A DNA stretch of 64,000 nucleotides from Stomoxys calcitrans (taxonomy: Eukaryota > Arthropoda > Insecta > Diptera > Muscidae). Of this stretch, positions 1 through 9,565 are shown piece by piece (within the stretch, counting starts at the first letter, position 1; every line of letters starts with the position of its first letter). The notes below the pieces were generated by a model, which worked only from the letters and a program-made list of their open reading frames with translations, searched no databases and was not told the origin of the DNA. The stretch covers positions 47,914,541-47,978,540 of the forward strand of contig NC_081553.1 in the NCBI RefSeq assembly GCF_963082655.1, in the 5' to 3' direction. A program made the position numbers and the translations under genes.

Positions 1-285
1 ACAAAGCTACCACCTGGGACGCAACATTCTTCCTATGTTAACTTAAATTGGAATACAAAATTTGTACTCTACTTCCAAAGACCGTTCATAGCAGTTGTAT
101 TTTGTACTAAACGTCATACATGTCAGCTTGATGTTTTTTATACCCACCACCGTAGGTTGGGGTTATACTAATCTATTGTATTCCGTTTCCGTTTGTAATA
201 CCTAGAAATATTGATCTGCGATCCCATAACATATATATATTCTTGATCGTCTCGAGATTCTTATACCATCTACCTATGTCCGTCC

Positions 286-1496
286 GTGTATCTGTCCGTC
301 CAACCGTTCGTCCATCTGTCCGTCCGTCCATCCGCCCGTCCATCCCTCCGTCCATCCGTCCGTCCATCCATCCGTCCATCGGTCCGTCCATCCGTCCGTT
401 CTTCCGCCCGTCCATCCGTCCGTCCATCCGTCCGTCCATCCGTCCGTTCACCCGTCCATCCTTCCATCTGTCCCTCCATCCATCCTTCCGTCCGTCCATC
501 CTTCCATCCAGGTTGGGGTTATACTAATCTATTCCGTTTCCGTTTGTAACACCTAGAAATATTGATCTGCGATCCCATAACATATATATATTCTGGATCG
601 TCTCGACATTCTTATACCATCTACCTATGTCCGTCCGTGCATCTGTCCGTCCATCCGTCCGTCCAACCGTTCGTCCATCTGTCCGTCCGTCCATCCGTCT
701 GTCCATCCGTCCGTCCGTCCATCCATCCGTCCGTCCATCCATCCGTCCTTCCATCCATCCGTCCATCCATCCATCCGTCCGTCCATCCGTCCACCATCCG
801 TCCGTCCATCCGTCCGTCCATCCATCCGTCCACCCATCCATCCGTCCGTCCTTTCATCCGCCCATCCTTCCATTTGTCCCTCCATCCATCCTTCCGTCCG
901 TCCATCCTTCCGTCCGTCCATCCTTCCATCCAGGTTGGGGTTATACTAATATATTCCGTTTCCGTTTGTAACACCTAGAAATATTGATCTGCGATCCCAT
1001 AACATATATATATTCTGGATCGTATCGACATTCTTATACCATCTACCTATGTCCGTCCGTGCATCCGTCCGTCCAACCGTTCGTCCAACCGTTCGTCCAC
1101 CCATCCATCCGTCCACCCATCCATCCGTCCACCCATCCATCCGTCCACCCATCCATCCATCCACCCATCCATCCGTCCGTCCGTCCGTCCATCCTTTCAT
1201 CCGCCCATCCTTCCATCTGTCCCTTCATTCGGCCATCCTTCCATCTATCCCTCCATCCATCCTTCCGTCCATCTGTCCGTCCGTCCATCCTTCCATCCAT
1301 ACTTCCGTCCATCCGTCCGTCCATGTGCCCGTCCATACGTCCGACCATCCGTCCCTCCATCTGTCCGTCCATTCGTCCGTCCGTCCATCCTTTCATTCGT
1401 CCATCCTTCCATCTGTCCCTCCATCCGTCCGTCCGTCCATCCTTCCAACTGTCCCTCTATCCATCCTTCCGTCCATCTGTCCGTCCGTCCGTCTGT
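286..1496. repeat. CCGT/CCAT tetranucleotide minisatellite with three copies of the F1 5' block
   Basis: Runs of CCGT, CCAT and CCTT tetramers fill this span. The 5' block of the element (GGTTGGGGTTATACTAAT, AATATTGATCTGCGATCC, ATATATATTCTGGATCG) recurs at 155, 511 and 933, so a 356-422 bp higher-order unit has been duplicated twice. The tetramer array and the block duplicated together. The array is open in nearly all frames on both strands because it lacks stop codons, which creates spurious proline/serine/arginine or Met-Asp-Gly-Arg reading frames. These are not genes. Confidence 0.9.
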
Positions 1497-1998
1497 CAAA
1501 ATCACGATTGCTATCGAACGCACCGGTACTTAATATTAATGTAGGTCTATGCGGATTGCAAATGGGTCATATCGGATAGGATTTGGATATAGCCCCCATA
1601 TAAACCGATCTCCCGATTTGACTTCTTGAGCCCCGGGAAGCCGTAATTTCTGTCCGATTTGGCTGAAATTTTGCACATTGTGTTCTGTTATGACTTCCAA
1701 CAACTATGTCAAGTACGGACCAAATCGGTCAATAACCTGATATAGCTCTCATATAAATTGATCTCCCGATTTGACTTCTTGAGCCCCTAGAATACACAAT
1801 TTGCACAAAGTGTCATGACTCTCAACAACGTGCAAAGTACAGTCCAAATTGGTCTATAACCAGATATAGCTCCCATAGAAATCAATCTCCCGATTTGACT
1901 TCTGTAGCCCCTGGAAGCCTCAATTTGCACAAAGTGTTCCGTTATGACTCTCAACAACTGTGCGAAGTACTGTCCAAATCGGTCTATAACCTGATATA

Positions 1999-2266
1999 AA
2001 ATGCAAAATTTTGCCTATGAACATTCCACTAAGGAACAGGGGCAAACTTCTTACATATCAATGAGTGCAGTCCGATTCAAGTTTAAGCTCAATGATAAGG
2101 GGCCTCCTTTTTATAGCCGAATCCAAACGGTGTGCCGCAGTGCGACACCTCTTCAGAGAGAAGTTCTACATGGCATTTTCCCTCACAAATGTTGCCAGCA
2201 TTAGGAGGGGAAAACCACCGATGAAAATGTTTTCTGATGGTCTCGCCAGAATTCGAACCCAGGCGA
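1999..2266 (-). mobile_element. SINE-A (tRNA-derived) fragment
   Basis: This is the reverse complement of the SINE body seen whole at 20982-21268. It ends at a B-box-like GAATTCGAACCCAGG at 2250-2264 and lacks the A-box part. It sits between two F1 internal units, which continue on both sides, so it was inserted or copied into the older element. Confidence 0.75.
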
Positions 2267-2446
2267 TATCCCGATATGACTTCTTGAGCCCCTAGAAGCC
2301 TCATTTTTCATCCTATTTGGCTGAAATTTTGCACATGGTGTTCCGTTATAACTCTTAACAACTGTGCCAGGTACGGTCTATCACCAGAATCCATGGTGAT
2401 GGGTTGCCAAGACTCGGCCCGGCCAAACATAGCACGCTTTTACTTG

Positions 2447-3181
2447 TTTTAAGTGATATCGAATTTTTTTGATGTTGAAGCAAAACATTCTCACTTTTTG
2501 TAAATGTTTGATAACATTTTTCAATGAATTGTAGTTATATTTTAAAATTTTGTTGATGTCTTTTGTTTTTCTGTGAACTTCCTTTCAGATGTTACAAGTT
2601 ATTCTTACATGCCACTTTGCACCTCAATATTGCATTGTAGCGTATATAAATAACAATACGACAGCCACATTGGCAAGCAACACTCAAATTGCATTAAGAA
2701 CAAAAAAGATTCCTGTGCTCAGTGCCTAAAGAACATAACCATGGCACCAATGTCATTGAACGCTGATGAATAGACATCAACGGCATCGCATCTAAGCATT
2801 CTTGTCAGAGGAAACGGAAATCAAACAACAACGACAACAACAGGTACACTATTTGCTTGTTCACTCAACGTGTGTTGTGTTAGTGGGTGATGTGGTTTCT
2901 GATTTGAATCACAACAACAACACACAAGGTCTTAAGAACACCTGAATGTTTATTGGGGTGGTTAACAACGAGTACGAAGAAATGGCAATAACATAACTTT
3001 AGGATTATTTTGTTGTTGAACTGAATGTAAATTTATCAGTCAAGACATTTAATATAAATTTGATCAAATATTGCCCTATTTACTGTCAGAAATTTCGTAG
3101 AAATCATATGAAGATTACATATCATCATATTTCGTAGAATTATATCGAAAACCTTTCATGGGGAGATCGGTCTTTATGGCA
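2447..3181. other. Non-repetitive island with a candidate promoter
   Basis: This is AT-rich single-copy-looking sequence. It holds a TATA-like box (separate entry), a CAACAACGACAACAACAG run near 2823 and a weak donor-like AACAG|GTACAC near 2840. A tiny frame starts at a good Kozak context (AACCATGG) at 2741 and stops after ten codons at 2773. No coding region of useful length is visible. The last 30 bases resemble an F1 internal unit ('gagatcggtctttatggc') cut by the next element. Confidence 0.5.
2643..2652 (+). promoter_or_regulatory. Candidate TATA box
   Basis: TATATAAATA lies in non-repetitive DNA. It is followed by a plausible leader (GGCAAGCAACACTCAAATTG) and, about 90 bp on, an ATG in AACCATGG context that opens only ten codons. 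This arrangement is typical of small inducible insect genes, but without a real reading frame it may be chance. Confidence 0.3.
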
Positions 3182-4318
3182 TCTTATATATAAATTCAAT
3201 TTGTGTTTGTTTGTTTGTTCCGTATAGGATAAAACACGGCTTAATCGATTACCTTGAAATTTTCACAGATTATGTAGGTTGGTCTGGAAGGAAACATAGG
3301 CTATAAAATTTTTTGATATCATGAGGGGGGGCGGACGCTCCCCTTTACCCCAAAATTAATACCCACAAATAAAAGTAGACCGATCAGGACAATATGGGAG
3401 TCAAATGAAAGGTATTCACGAGTAGAGTAAGAATTTCATAATAAAAGTTGGGTCCAAGTAACTGGGAGGCCGCCCCAACCCCAAAACTCCCAAAATTAGG
3501 TTTTTTTGGAGGATCATGATAATATGGGACACAAACGAAAGGTATTCGGGAGTAGATTATGAGTATGGTCAGGAAGTAGGAATAGGATTTAAAATTTTTT
3601 GATAACGGAAGGGGGCGGGCCCTCCACCGTTACCCCAAAATCAAAAGTGGACCGATAAGAACAATATGGGTATCAAATGAAAAGTATGCGGGAGTAGATA
3701 ACGAATCTATCATACAAATTCATGTCGTAGTATTGAATTTGTATGATAGATTCGTTATCTACTCCCCACCCCCATAAAAACGCCCAAAATAGGCGCATGA
3801 GTCAATCATGGATATATGGGATTCTGTTTGTTTGTTCCGTATAGACTGAATAACGACAGAACCGATATTCTCCCAATTTTCGCATATTGTGTAGGTTGGT
3901 CTGGAAGGAAGCATAGGCTATATAATTTTTCGGTATCGGAAGGGGGACGGACCCTCCCCTTTATGCCAAAAACACAACCCAAAATCAAAAGTGGACCGAT
4001 CGGGACAATTATGGTATCACACGAATGGTATTGGAGAGTAGAATACGAATATGGGTCTAAGTACCCATCGGGCCGCCCCAACCCCAGAACTCGCCAAAAC
4101 AGACATATTGAACGTTCATTTCAATATAGAGCTCAAATGAGAGGTATTCGGGAGTAGATTTCGAATCTGGCATACAAAATCAGATCGAGGTATAGGGGGT
4201 CACGCCACCCCTCAAAAACGCCATTAGACCCACTTTGACTATATGATACTTGGCTGAACCGATTTTCTTAAACTTTTTAGATATCGGTAATGTCACCCAA
4301 ATCCGAACGTGGTCCGAC
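3182..4318 (-). mobile_element. F2 repeat element, partial
   Basis: It begins at AATTCAATTTGTGTTTG and GTTTGTTCCGTATAG, a motif that recurs at 3818, 37180, 56550, 57580 and 62050. It continues with roughly 200-bp units carrying 'caaatgaaaggtattcggg', 'gtagattacgaatatgg' and 'ccctccaccgttacccc'. The orientation is opposite to the copies at 21644 and 35111. No credible protein is encoded: the short open frames read differently in each unit. The class is uncertain. The internal tandem units and companionship with F1 suggest another non-autonomous Helitron-like family. Confidence 0.6.
3690..3766. repeat. Perfect 33-bp inverted repeat, 11-nt loop
   Basis: Positions 3690-3722 are the exact reverse complement of 3734-3766, separated by TGTCGTAGTAT. 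Elsewhere in the family (57468 onward) the same unit runs straight through without the second arm, so the right arm is an extra, locally inverted copy. This is the mark of a template switch rather than an ancestral palindrome. Confidence 0.9.
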
Positions 4319-4455
4319 AAAAACGACAAAAACAACACAAACAAACAAAAACAACAGAACAGTTGTACTCATTAAAAAAAAAACAGAAACATAAACATAA
4401 AGCACAATTACAAAACAATACCAACCTTGTGAACATAACAAGAGAAAGAAGAACA

Positions 4456-6194
4456 ACAAGTAAAAAGGCGTTAAGTTCGGCCGGGCCGAACTTTGAATAC
4501 CCACCACCTCGGGTATATATGTGAACAACCTTCCGTCAAAATCCAGTGAAAAATGCATAACTTATGCCCCATAGCAGCTATATAGACATTTCAAACGATT
4601 TAGACCAAATGCTTATAAGTACAAGTCATTGTTCAACCGAGAGATCGGTCTATATGGCAGCTATATCCAAATCTGGTTCGATCTGAGCCAAATTGAAGAC
4701 CAACATCGAAGAACCCAACACACCTCACTGTCCCAAATTTCGGAGACATCGGACAATAAATGCGCTTTTTAAGGGCCCAAAAACTTAAATCGAGAGATCG
4801 TCTATATGGCAGCTATATCCAAATCTGAACCGATCTGAGCCAAATTGAAGAAGGATGTCGAAGGGACTAAGGCAACTCACTGACCCAACTTTCAGCAAAA
4901 TCGGATAATAAATGCGGCTTTAATGGGCCTAAGACCCTAAATCGGAGGATCGGTCTATATGGCAGCTATATCCAAATTTGGACCGATCTGGGCCAAATTG
5001 ACGGAGGAAGTCGAAGGGCTCAACGTAACCATATTTTGACTTGCTGTCTTCCATTTGTACCTCTGTTGTAAATTGGTCAAATAGTCGTTTGTCCAATTGT
5101 TCCAAAAATGTTTTCTCATTTTCTGCACCAATTTCCATCGGTCTAGGCAGCCGATCGCTGCGTCGTTTACAAATTCTGGAGCATCTATCATTGAAGAAGG
5201 ATGTCGAAGGGACTAAGGCAACTCACTGACCCAAATTTCAGCAAAATCAGATAATAAATGCGACTTTAATGGGCCTAAGACCCTAAATCGGAGGATCGGT
5301 CTATGTGGCAGCTATATCCAAATTTGGACCGATCTGGGCCAAATTGACGGAGGAAGTCGAAGGGCTCAACGTAACTCACTGTCCCATATTTCAGCAAAAT
5401 CAGATAATAAATGTGGCATTTATGGGCTTAAGACCCTAAATCGGAGGATCGGTATATATGGCAGCTATATCCAAATTTGGACCGATCTGAGCCAAATTGA
5501 CGGAGGATATCGAAGGGCCCAACGTAACTCCCTGTCCCATATTTCAGCAAAATCGGATAATAAATGTGGCTTTTATGGGCCTAAGACCCTAAATCGGAGG
5601 ATCGGTCTATATGGGTGCTATATCCAAATCTGGACCGATCTGGACCAAATTGACGAAGGATGTCGAAGGATCTAACACAACTCACTGTCCCAAATTTCAT
5701 GGAAATCGGATAATAAATGTGGCTTTTATGGGCCTAAGACCCTAAATCGGAGGATCGGTCTATATGGCAGCTATATCCAAATTTGGACCGATCTGAGCCA
5801 AATTGACGGAGGATATCGAAGGGCCCAACGTAACTCCCTGTCCCATATTTCAGCAAAATCGGATAATAAATGTGGCTTTTATGGGCCTAAGACCCTAAAT
5901 CGGAGGATCGGTCTATATGGGTGCTATATCAAGATATAGTCCGATATAGCCCAACTTCGAACTTAACCTGCTTATGGACAAAAAAAGAGTCTGTGCAAAA
6001 TTTCAATATCTCTATTTTTAAAGACTGTAGCGTTATTTCAACAGACAGACGGACGGACATGTCTAGATCGTCTTAGATTTTTACGCTGATCAAGAATATA
6101 TATACTTTATATGGTCGGAAATGGATATTTCGATGTGTTGCAAACGGAATGACAAACTGAATATACCCCCATCCTTCGGTGGTGGGTATAAAAA
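4456..6194 (-). mobile_element. F1 element, both ends present
   Basis: The left end is ACAAGTAAAAAGGCG followed by the hairpin TTCGGCCGGGCCGAA. The right end is TATACCCCCATCCTTCGG then TGGTGGGTATAAAAA. Around eight units of about 150 bp occupy the middle, each with 'atatggcagctatatccaaat' and 'gaccctaaatcggaggatcg' style text. Before the right end comes the conserved block with ACGGACGGACATGTC and CAAGAATATATATACTTTA. A piece of BEL/Pao pol is embedded at 5033-5193, and the units on either side of it are duplicated. It is immediately followed by the start of a LINE. Confidence 0.85.
5033..5193 (-). pseudogene. BEL/Pao pol fragment embedded in F1 repeats
   Basis: These 161 bp match 8933-9093, inside the BEL/Pao pol remnant of this window, at all but one position. 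The fragment covers the end of the post-integrase conserved region (frame with RPMIDAPEF-like text and FWNNWTNDYLTNLQQR). Both edges share 4 bp with the neighbouring F1 unit (ATTT on the left, ATTG on the right), and there is no target duplication. After the fragment, the F1 sequence resumes about 350 bp upstream of where it left off. This looks like copying by template switching, not a transposon insertion. Confidence 0.85.
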
Positions 6195-6396
6195 CAGTCA
6201 CTAAACGTCAAATGGTTATAACTCGGCATTGCCAGATCATAGGTTCGTGACCTAGCTAAAAAGACATTGGCAATACCTCAAACGAGTTGCCAGATTTTCA
6301 AATAAAAATACAAAATCGGAAAATTATTAAATCCCATAAAATCGTCATTTATTGAAAAACAATTTTTTTTTATTATTATTCAATTCTTAATTGAAA
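6195..6396 (+). other. Probable 5' untranslated part of a LINE
   Basis: This is non-F1 sequence starting right after the F1 5' end and leading into the ORF1-like frame. It holds an A+T-rich leader and a run of T before CAATTCTTAATTGAAA. The assignment rests only on position upstream of the ORF1-like frame. Confidence 0.35.
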
Positions 6397-6732
6397 ATGT
6401 CCGCTCCAAAAAGAACAAGACTCCAAGCCCAAAACTCATTGACTGAAAGTCTGGCTAATTCCCCCAGAATTGCGGATTCCTCTTTTCGCCTCTTGCAAAT
6501 CCTGGACAATCGACTTGAAAAGCAATGCCAAAGTATATCTAGTGAAATAAAAACAATGATTAAGGAAAGTGAGGACAGAATATTAACAGAAATTAATAAG
6601 AAAATAACCGAAATGAGAGTGGACTTTAACAATGTAATTGAAAGAGTATCATATTTAGAGACAGTGTTCACTAATAATGAACTGCTTGAGAAATTTTTTC
6701 ATACTAATTTTATTTTAAAACATTTTCTATAA
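6397..6732 (+). pseudogene. LINE ORF1-like coiled-coil protein, truncated
   Basis: The frame starts at the ATG at 6397 (an upstream in-frame TTG at 6391 is not used) and gives about 111 residues. The N-terminus is basic (MSAPKRTRLQ). Residues about 35-95 form a charged heptad-like helix with ISSEIKTMIKESEDRI and EINKKITEMRVDF, as in the coiled coil of ORF1 proteins of non-LTR retrotransposons. It stops abruptly, and a neighbouring frame (STANENLKTSLERDT) continues briefly with similar character, suggesting a frameshift near 6730. No zinc knuckles or RRM are seen, so only the 5' end of ORF1 survives. It could alternatively be an unrelated coiled-coil gene, but the truncation and the surrounding repeats favour LINE origin. 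Confidence 0.5.
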
Positions 6733-7008
6733 GTACAGCAAATGAAAATCTTAAAACTAGTCTAGAACGAGATACCAACGCGGTGTTATCTCGTTCGTCC
6801 TTCTCTTCTAATTTTATGACTAACCTAAATGCACTTACGCACACATATGGTTGCCACACGCACAAGCATTTAGGGTAATATTCTATTGCGATCCTAAGTA
6901 AACATATAGCGCTGCGTTTTATTAGGGTCTACTTAGGAAAGAAGATCATGAAACACAAAGACCCACAAGGTACTGATAACAGAGACCTCCCTAAAACAAC
7001 CATATGTA

Positions 7009-7615
7009 AAGGGTGATTTTTTTGAGGTTAGGATTTTCATGCATTAGTATTTGACAGATCACGTGGGATTTCAGACATGGTGTCAAAGAGAAAGATGCTC
7101 AGTATGCTTTGACATTTCATCATGAATAGACTTACTAACGAGCAACGCTTGCAAATCATTGAATTTTATTACCAAAATCAGTGTTCGGTTCGAAATGTGT
7201 TCAAATTTTGACAAATTTTGTTCAGCGATGAGGCTCATTTCTGGTTGAATGGCTACGTAAATAAGCAAAATTGCCGCATTTGGAGTGAAGAGCAACCAGA
7301 AGCCGTTCAAGAACTGCCCATGCATCCCGAAAAATGCACTGTTTGGTGTGGTTTGTACGCTGGTGGAATCATTGGACCGTATTTTTTCAAAGATGCTGTT
7401 GGACGCAACGTTACGGTGAATGAACACATTTCGAACCGAACACTGATTTTGGTAATAAAATTCAATGATTTGCAAGCGTTGCTCGTTAGTAAGTCTATTC
7501 ATGATGAAATGTCAAAGCATACTGAGCATCTTTCTCTTTGACACCATGTCTGAAATCCCACGTGATCTGTCAAATACTAATGCATGAAAATCCTAACCTC
7601 AAAAAAATCACCCTT
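7009..7615. mobile_element. Fold-back mariner derivative, TA target duplication
   Basis: The left arm 7009-7203 and right arm 7421-7615 are 195-bp inverted copies of each other, bounded by TA at 7007-7008 and 7616-7617. Each arm starts AAGGGTGATTTTTTTGAGG and includes the first codons of a mariner-type transposase (MNRLTNEQRLQIIEFYY, the start of the helix-turn-helix), on plus in the left arm and minus in the right. Between the arms lies a 217-bp slice from the middle of the transposase. Ordinary mariners have inverted repeats of only tens of bp, so this copy carries two 5' ends. It cannot make transposase. Confidence 0.9.
7204..7435 (+). pseudogene. Mariner transposase catalytic-core slice
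   Basis: The frame reads FSDEAHFWLNGYVNKQ, then MHPEKCTVWCGL and GGIIGPYFFKDA, the region around the first catalytic Asp (in SDEAHF) of the DD34D/E core. The N-terminal part between the helix-turn-helix and this core, the remaining two acidic residues and the C-terminus are missing. It then runs into the inverted arm. Confidence 0.85.
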
Positions 7616-7743
7616 TACTTAACATACACTATGTCCTGTGGATAATGGCCAAAGTGCCCTTCATGTACGTTCTAGGGACATAATTATTATCCGCGGAATA
7701 TCAACGACTGTGATATTCCATGTTCAAAGCATTTGCTTGAACA
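7616..7743 (-). repeat. Candidate 3' LTR start of the BEL/Pao element
   Basis: Downstream of the env-like frame, the minus strand has TGTTCAAGCAAATGCTTTGA ending ...ACA, an inverted TGTTCA/TGAACA start similar to what I recall for roo-type LTRs. The mariner derivative would then lie inside the LTR, which would continue to somewhere between 6740 and 7006. No second LTR is in the window to confirm it. Confidence 0.3.
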
Positions 7744-7845
7744 TTCTGCCGGGGGCATAATCTAGGCTAGTGAGTATAATTATGATTGATATGTTAGTGG
7801 ACTGTAAACTTGGCAATTACTAGAAAGATTTCATTGATTAAAGTA

Positions 7846-8762
7846 TCAGTGAATATTAGGTGGAGGAAAATTTAAAGTTGCTATTGCACGCATACTTATA
7901 TACTTTTTAACAGAATATATCGCTAAAATTACAGTTAATAAGATAACTAAAATGAAAGCCGCATGACCGCTTATATGGTGAAACTGCAACCCCTTTAAGT
8001 CGGGATTCGTCTTCTGGACGTCTTTTAACTTTTTCATAACTTCATGGACTTTCCGATGGAAGAAATAGTCCTCTTTAACAGTATCGGTGATGTTATCAAT
8101 GCGGTCACCTATACTTTTAAAATTCTTATTCACATCATCTGTTGTTCGGCGCAGAATATTTGAGGTGGACTCCACTACTGATGTTTCTTGCTTCACCAGA
8201 TACTTCAGATTATATTGATTGTCAAGTAGATTCTTCATATTCTCCTCCAAAGCTTTTCTATCCTCAGCATCCATAGTACCGAATAGGATATGCTGAAGTG
8301 ATCCGATGAACTCTAATGGGGCTCGTTTCGTTCTCTTTTTATAGTGCGGGAAAATATATTGATTTGTTCTCTCCGTGTTTAGTAACTGTCGTTCTATGGT
8401 ATCCAGAATATGACTGCACTGAGCTTCGAACGACTGCAATTTCGTACACATCCGCCGCATACTTTTTAGAACGGGATCCGCCTTTTCAATCACACCACAA
8501 AAAAAGGTTCCATATCGAAATACACTATCAAATTCCATTTTGACGAAACTACATCCACCGAACCAATGCGATCGAGATATATTATGGCTGAGTCCTTAAT
8601 GTTCTTTAGCGATGCTCCATTTGGGGGGTGACTTGATTTTACACATCCAATCAAAAGTATCGCCCAGATATAAGATATTTTAACTTTTGATCCGCTACCA
8701 AGCGTTGTACAGTTGACCCGTGTAACATTCGGTGTTTCTTGTTTTGATGACACATTCTCCAA
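7846..8762 (-). pseudogene. Env-like (baculovirus F-type) gene of a BEL/Pao retroelement
   Basis: Two frames, 8762-8490 and 8538-7846, together resemble an insect retroviral envelope precursor. The first begins at an ATG at 8762 with a hydrophobic signal-like stretch (ISYIWAILLIGCV). The second, 230 residues, has a furin-type site KKRTKR at residues 67-72. This is followed by a small hydrophobic fusion-peptide-like segment, a long helical region and one membrane span (about residues 192-210, FILVILLTVILAIYSV) before a short tail. The two frames are out of register near 8530, so the gene is broken. It follows pol directly on the same strand, the normal order for roo-like elements that have an env. 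The element is an old genomic copy with damaged pol and no complete LTR pair. Confidence 0.75.
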
Positions 8763-9563
8763 AGGACATATATCTTATTTATTGGCCTCTTTAATGAATT
8801 TGAAGCAATTTTTACTGTGACAGTTCGCACCAAGCCGTCTTTTCCAGGATGCACATTCGTAATCCGTCCTAGAGGCCACCTCGCCGGATGAGTTTCCTCG
8901 TTCTTCACAATGACCACGTGAGCTTCTTGTAGATTTTGACTTGCTGTCTTCCATTTTTACCTCTGTTGTAAATTGGTCAAATAGTCGTTTGTCCAATTGT
9001 TCCAAAAATGTTTTCTCATTTTCTGCACCAATTTCCATCGGTCTAGGCAGCCGATCGCTGCGTCGTTTACAAATTCTGGAGCATCTATCATTGGTCGGCC
9101 AATTAAGAAATGACCAGGAGTAAGAACGTCCAGACTCTCATCGCCGTTACTGATGTCGCACATGGGTCTGGAATTTAAAATCGCCTCTATCTGAGCCAGA
9201 AGCGTGCTCATTTCCCCAAAACGTCATCTTGTTTTCTCCAATGACCCTTTTTAAGTGGTATTTCATGGATTTAACTGCGGCCTCCCATAATCCACCGAAG
9301 TGAGGACTTCCCGGCGGAAAAAAATGCCACTTAACCAAAACTTCTGCTAAATTGGCATTTTGCTTTATTAGCCGAGCAATCTCCTTCTCCATAGCGCCGG
9401 CGGCCCCAACAAAGTTGGTGCCATTGTCTGAATAAATATGTCCACTTTTCCCTCTTCTTGCAATAATATGAGATATGACAGCATCTGCATCGTCGATATC
9501 ACACTGCCTTGCTCTTAACCCCTTTTCCTTGTATAGCAATGACCTTCCTGGACAGTTGCGCAA
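8651..9563 (-). pseudogene. BEL/Pao pol remnant: integrase core to C-terminal domain
   Basis: On the minus strand the integrase core is seen first, with SDNGTNFVGAA (second catalytic Asp) and FFPPGSPHFGGLWEAAVKS (third catalytic Glu). The next frame has STLLAQIEAILNSRP and LTPGHFLIGRPM. The last part contains EETHPARWPLGRI and VHPGKDGLVRTVTVK, the conserved domain that follows integrase in BEL/Pao elements. At least two frameshifts (near 9200 and 8930) separate these pieces. Protease, reverse transcriptase, RNase H and gag are absent: the sequence is cut at about 9565, where a LINE in the opposite orientation begins. The domain set is specific for BEL/Pao and fits with the env-like frame downstream. 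Confidence 0.85.
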
Positions 9564-9565
9564 CT

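Larger units (their letters stand above)
134..2446 (+). mobile_element. F1 element (DINE-1-like non-autonomous Helitron), full ends
   Basis: The left end is TTTTTATACCCACCACC followed by the closing half of an imperfect palindrome (GGGGTTATACTAAT). The right end is the hairpin region CTCGGCCCGGCCAAAC, then AGCACGCTTTTACTTGTTTT. In between lie a greatly expanded CCGT/CCAT minisatellite and about six units of the 130-150 bp internal repeat, recognisable by 'gatatagctcccatataaaccgatctcccga'-type text cut into short variants. The layout matches what I remember of Drosophila DINE-1: palindromic TATACCC end, a core with CCATGTCCGTC, and a hairpin plus CTTGTTT end. No transposase or helicase is encoded, so it must be mobilised by another element. 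A SINE fragment interrupts it at 1999-2266. The family assignment is inference from architecture; the repeat itself is seen directly. Confidence 0.8.

Noticed and set aside
173..1579. Overlapping long reading frames of Pro-Ser-Val-Arg and Met-Asp-Gly-Arg type
   Set aside because: They arise from a CCGT/CCAT tetranucleotide array lacking stops, are open on both strands at once and have no conserved start or domain.
3816..4157. 113-codon frame in the F2 element (and similar at 57533)
   Set aside because: It is produced by F2 units. Other copies have it broken at different places and it has no domain.
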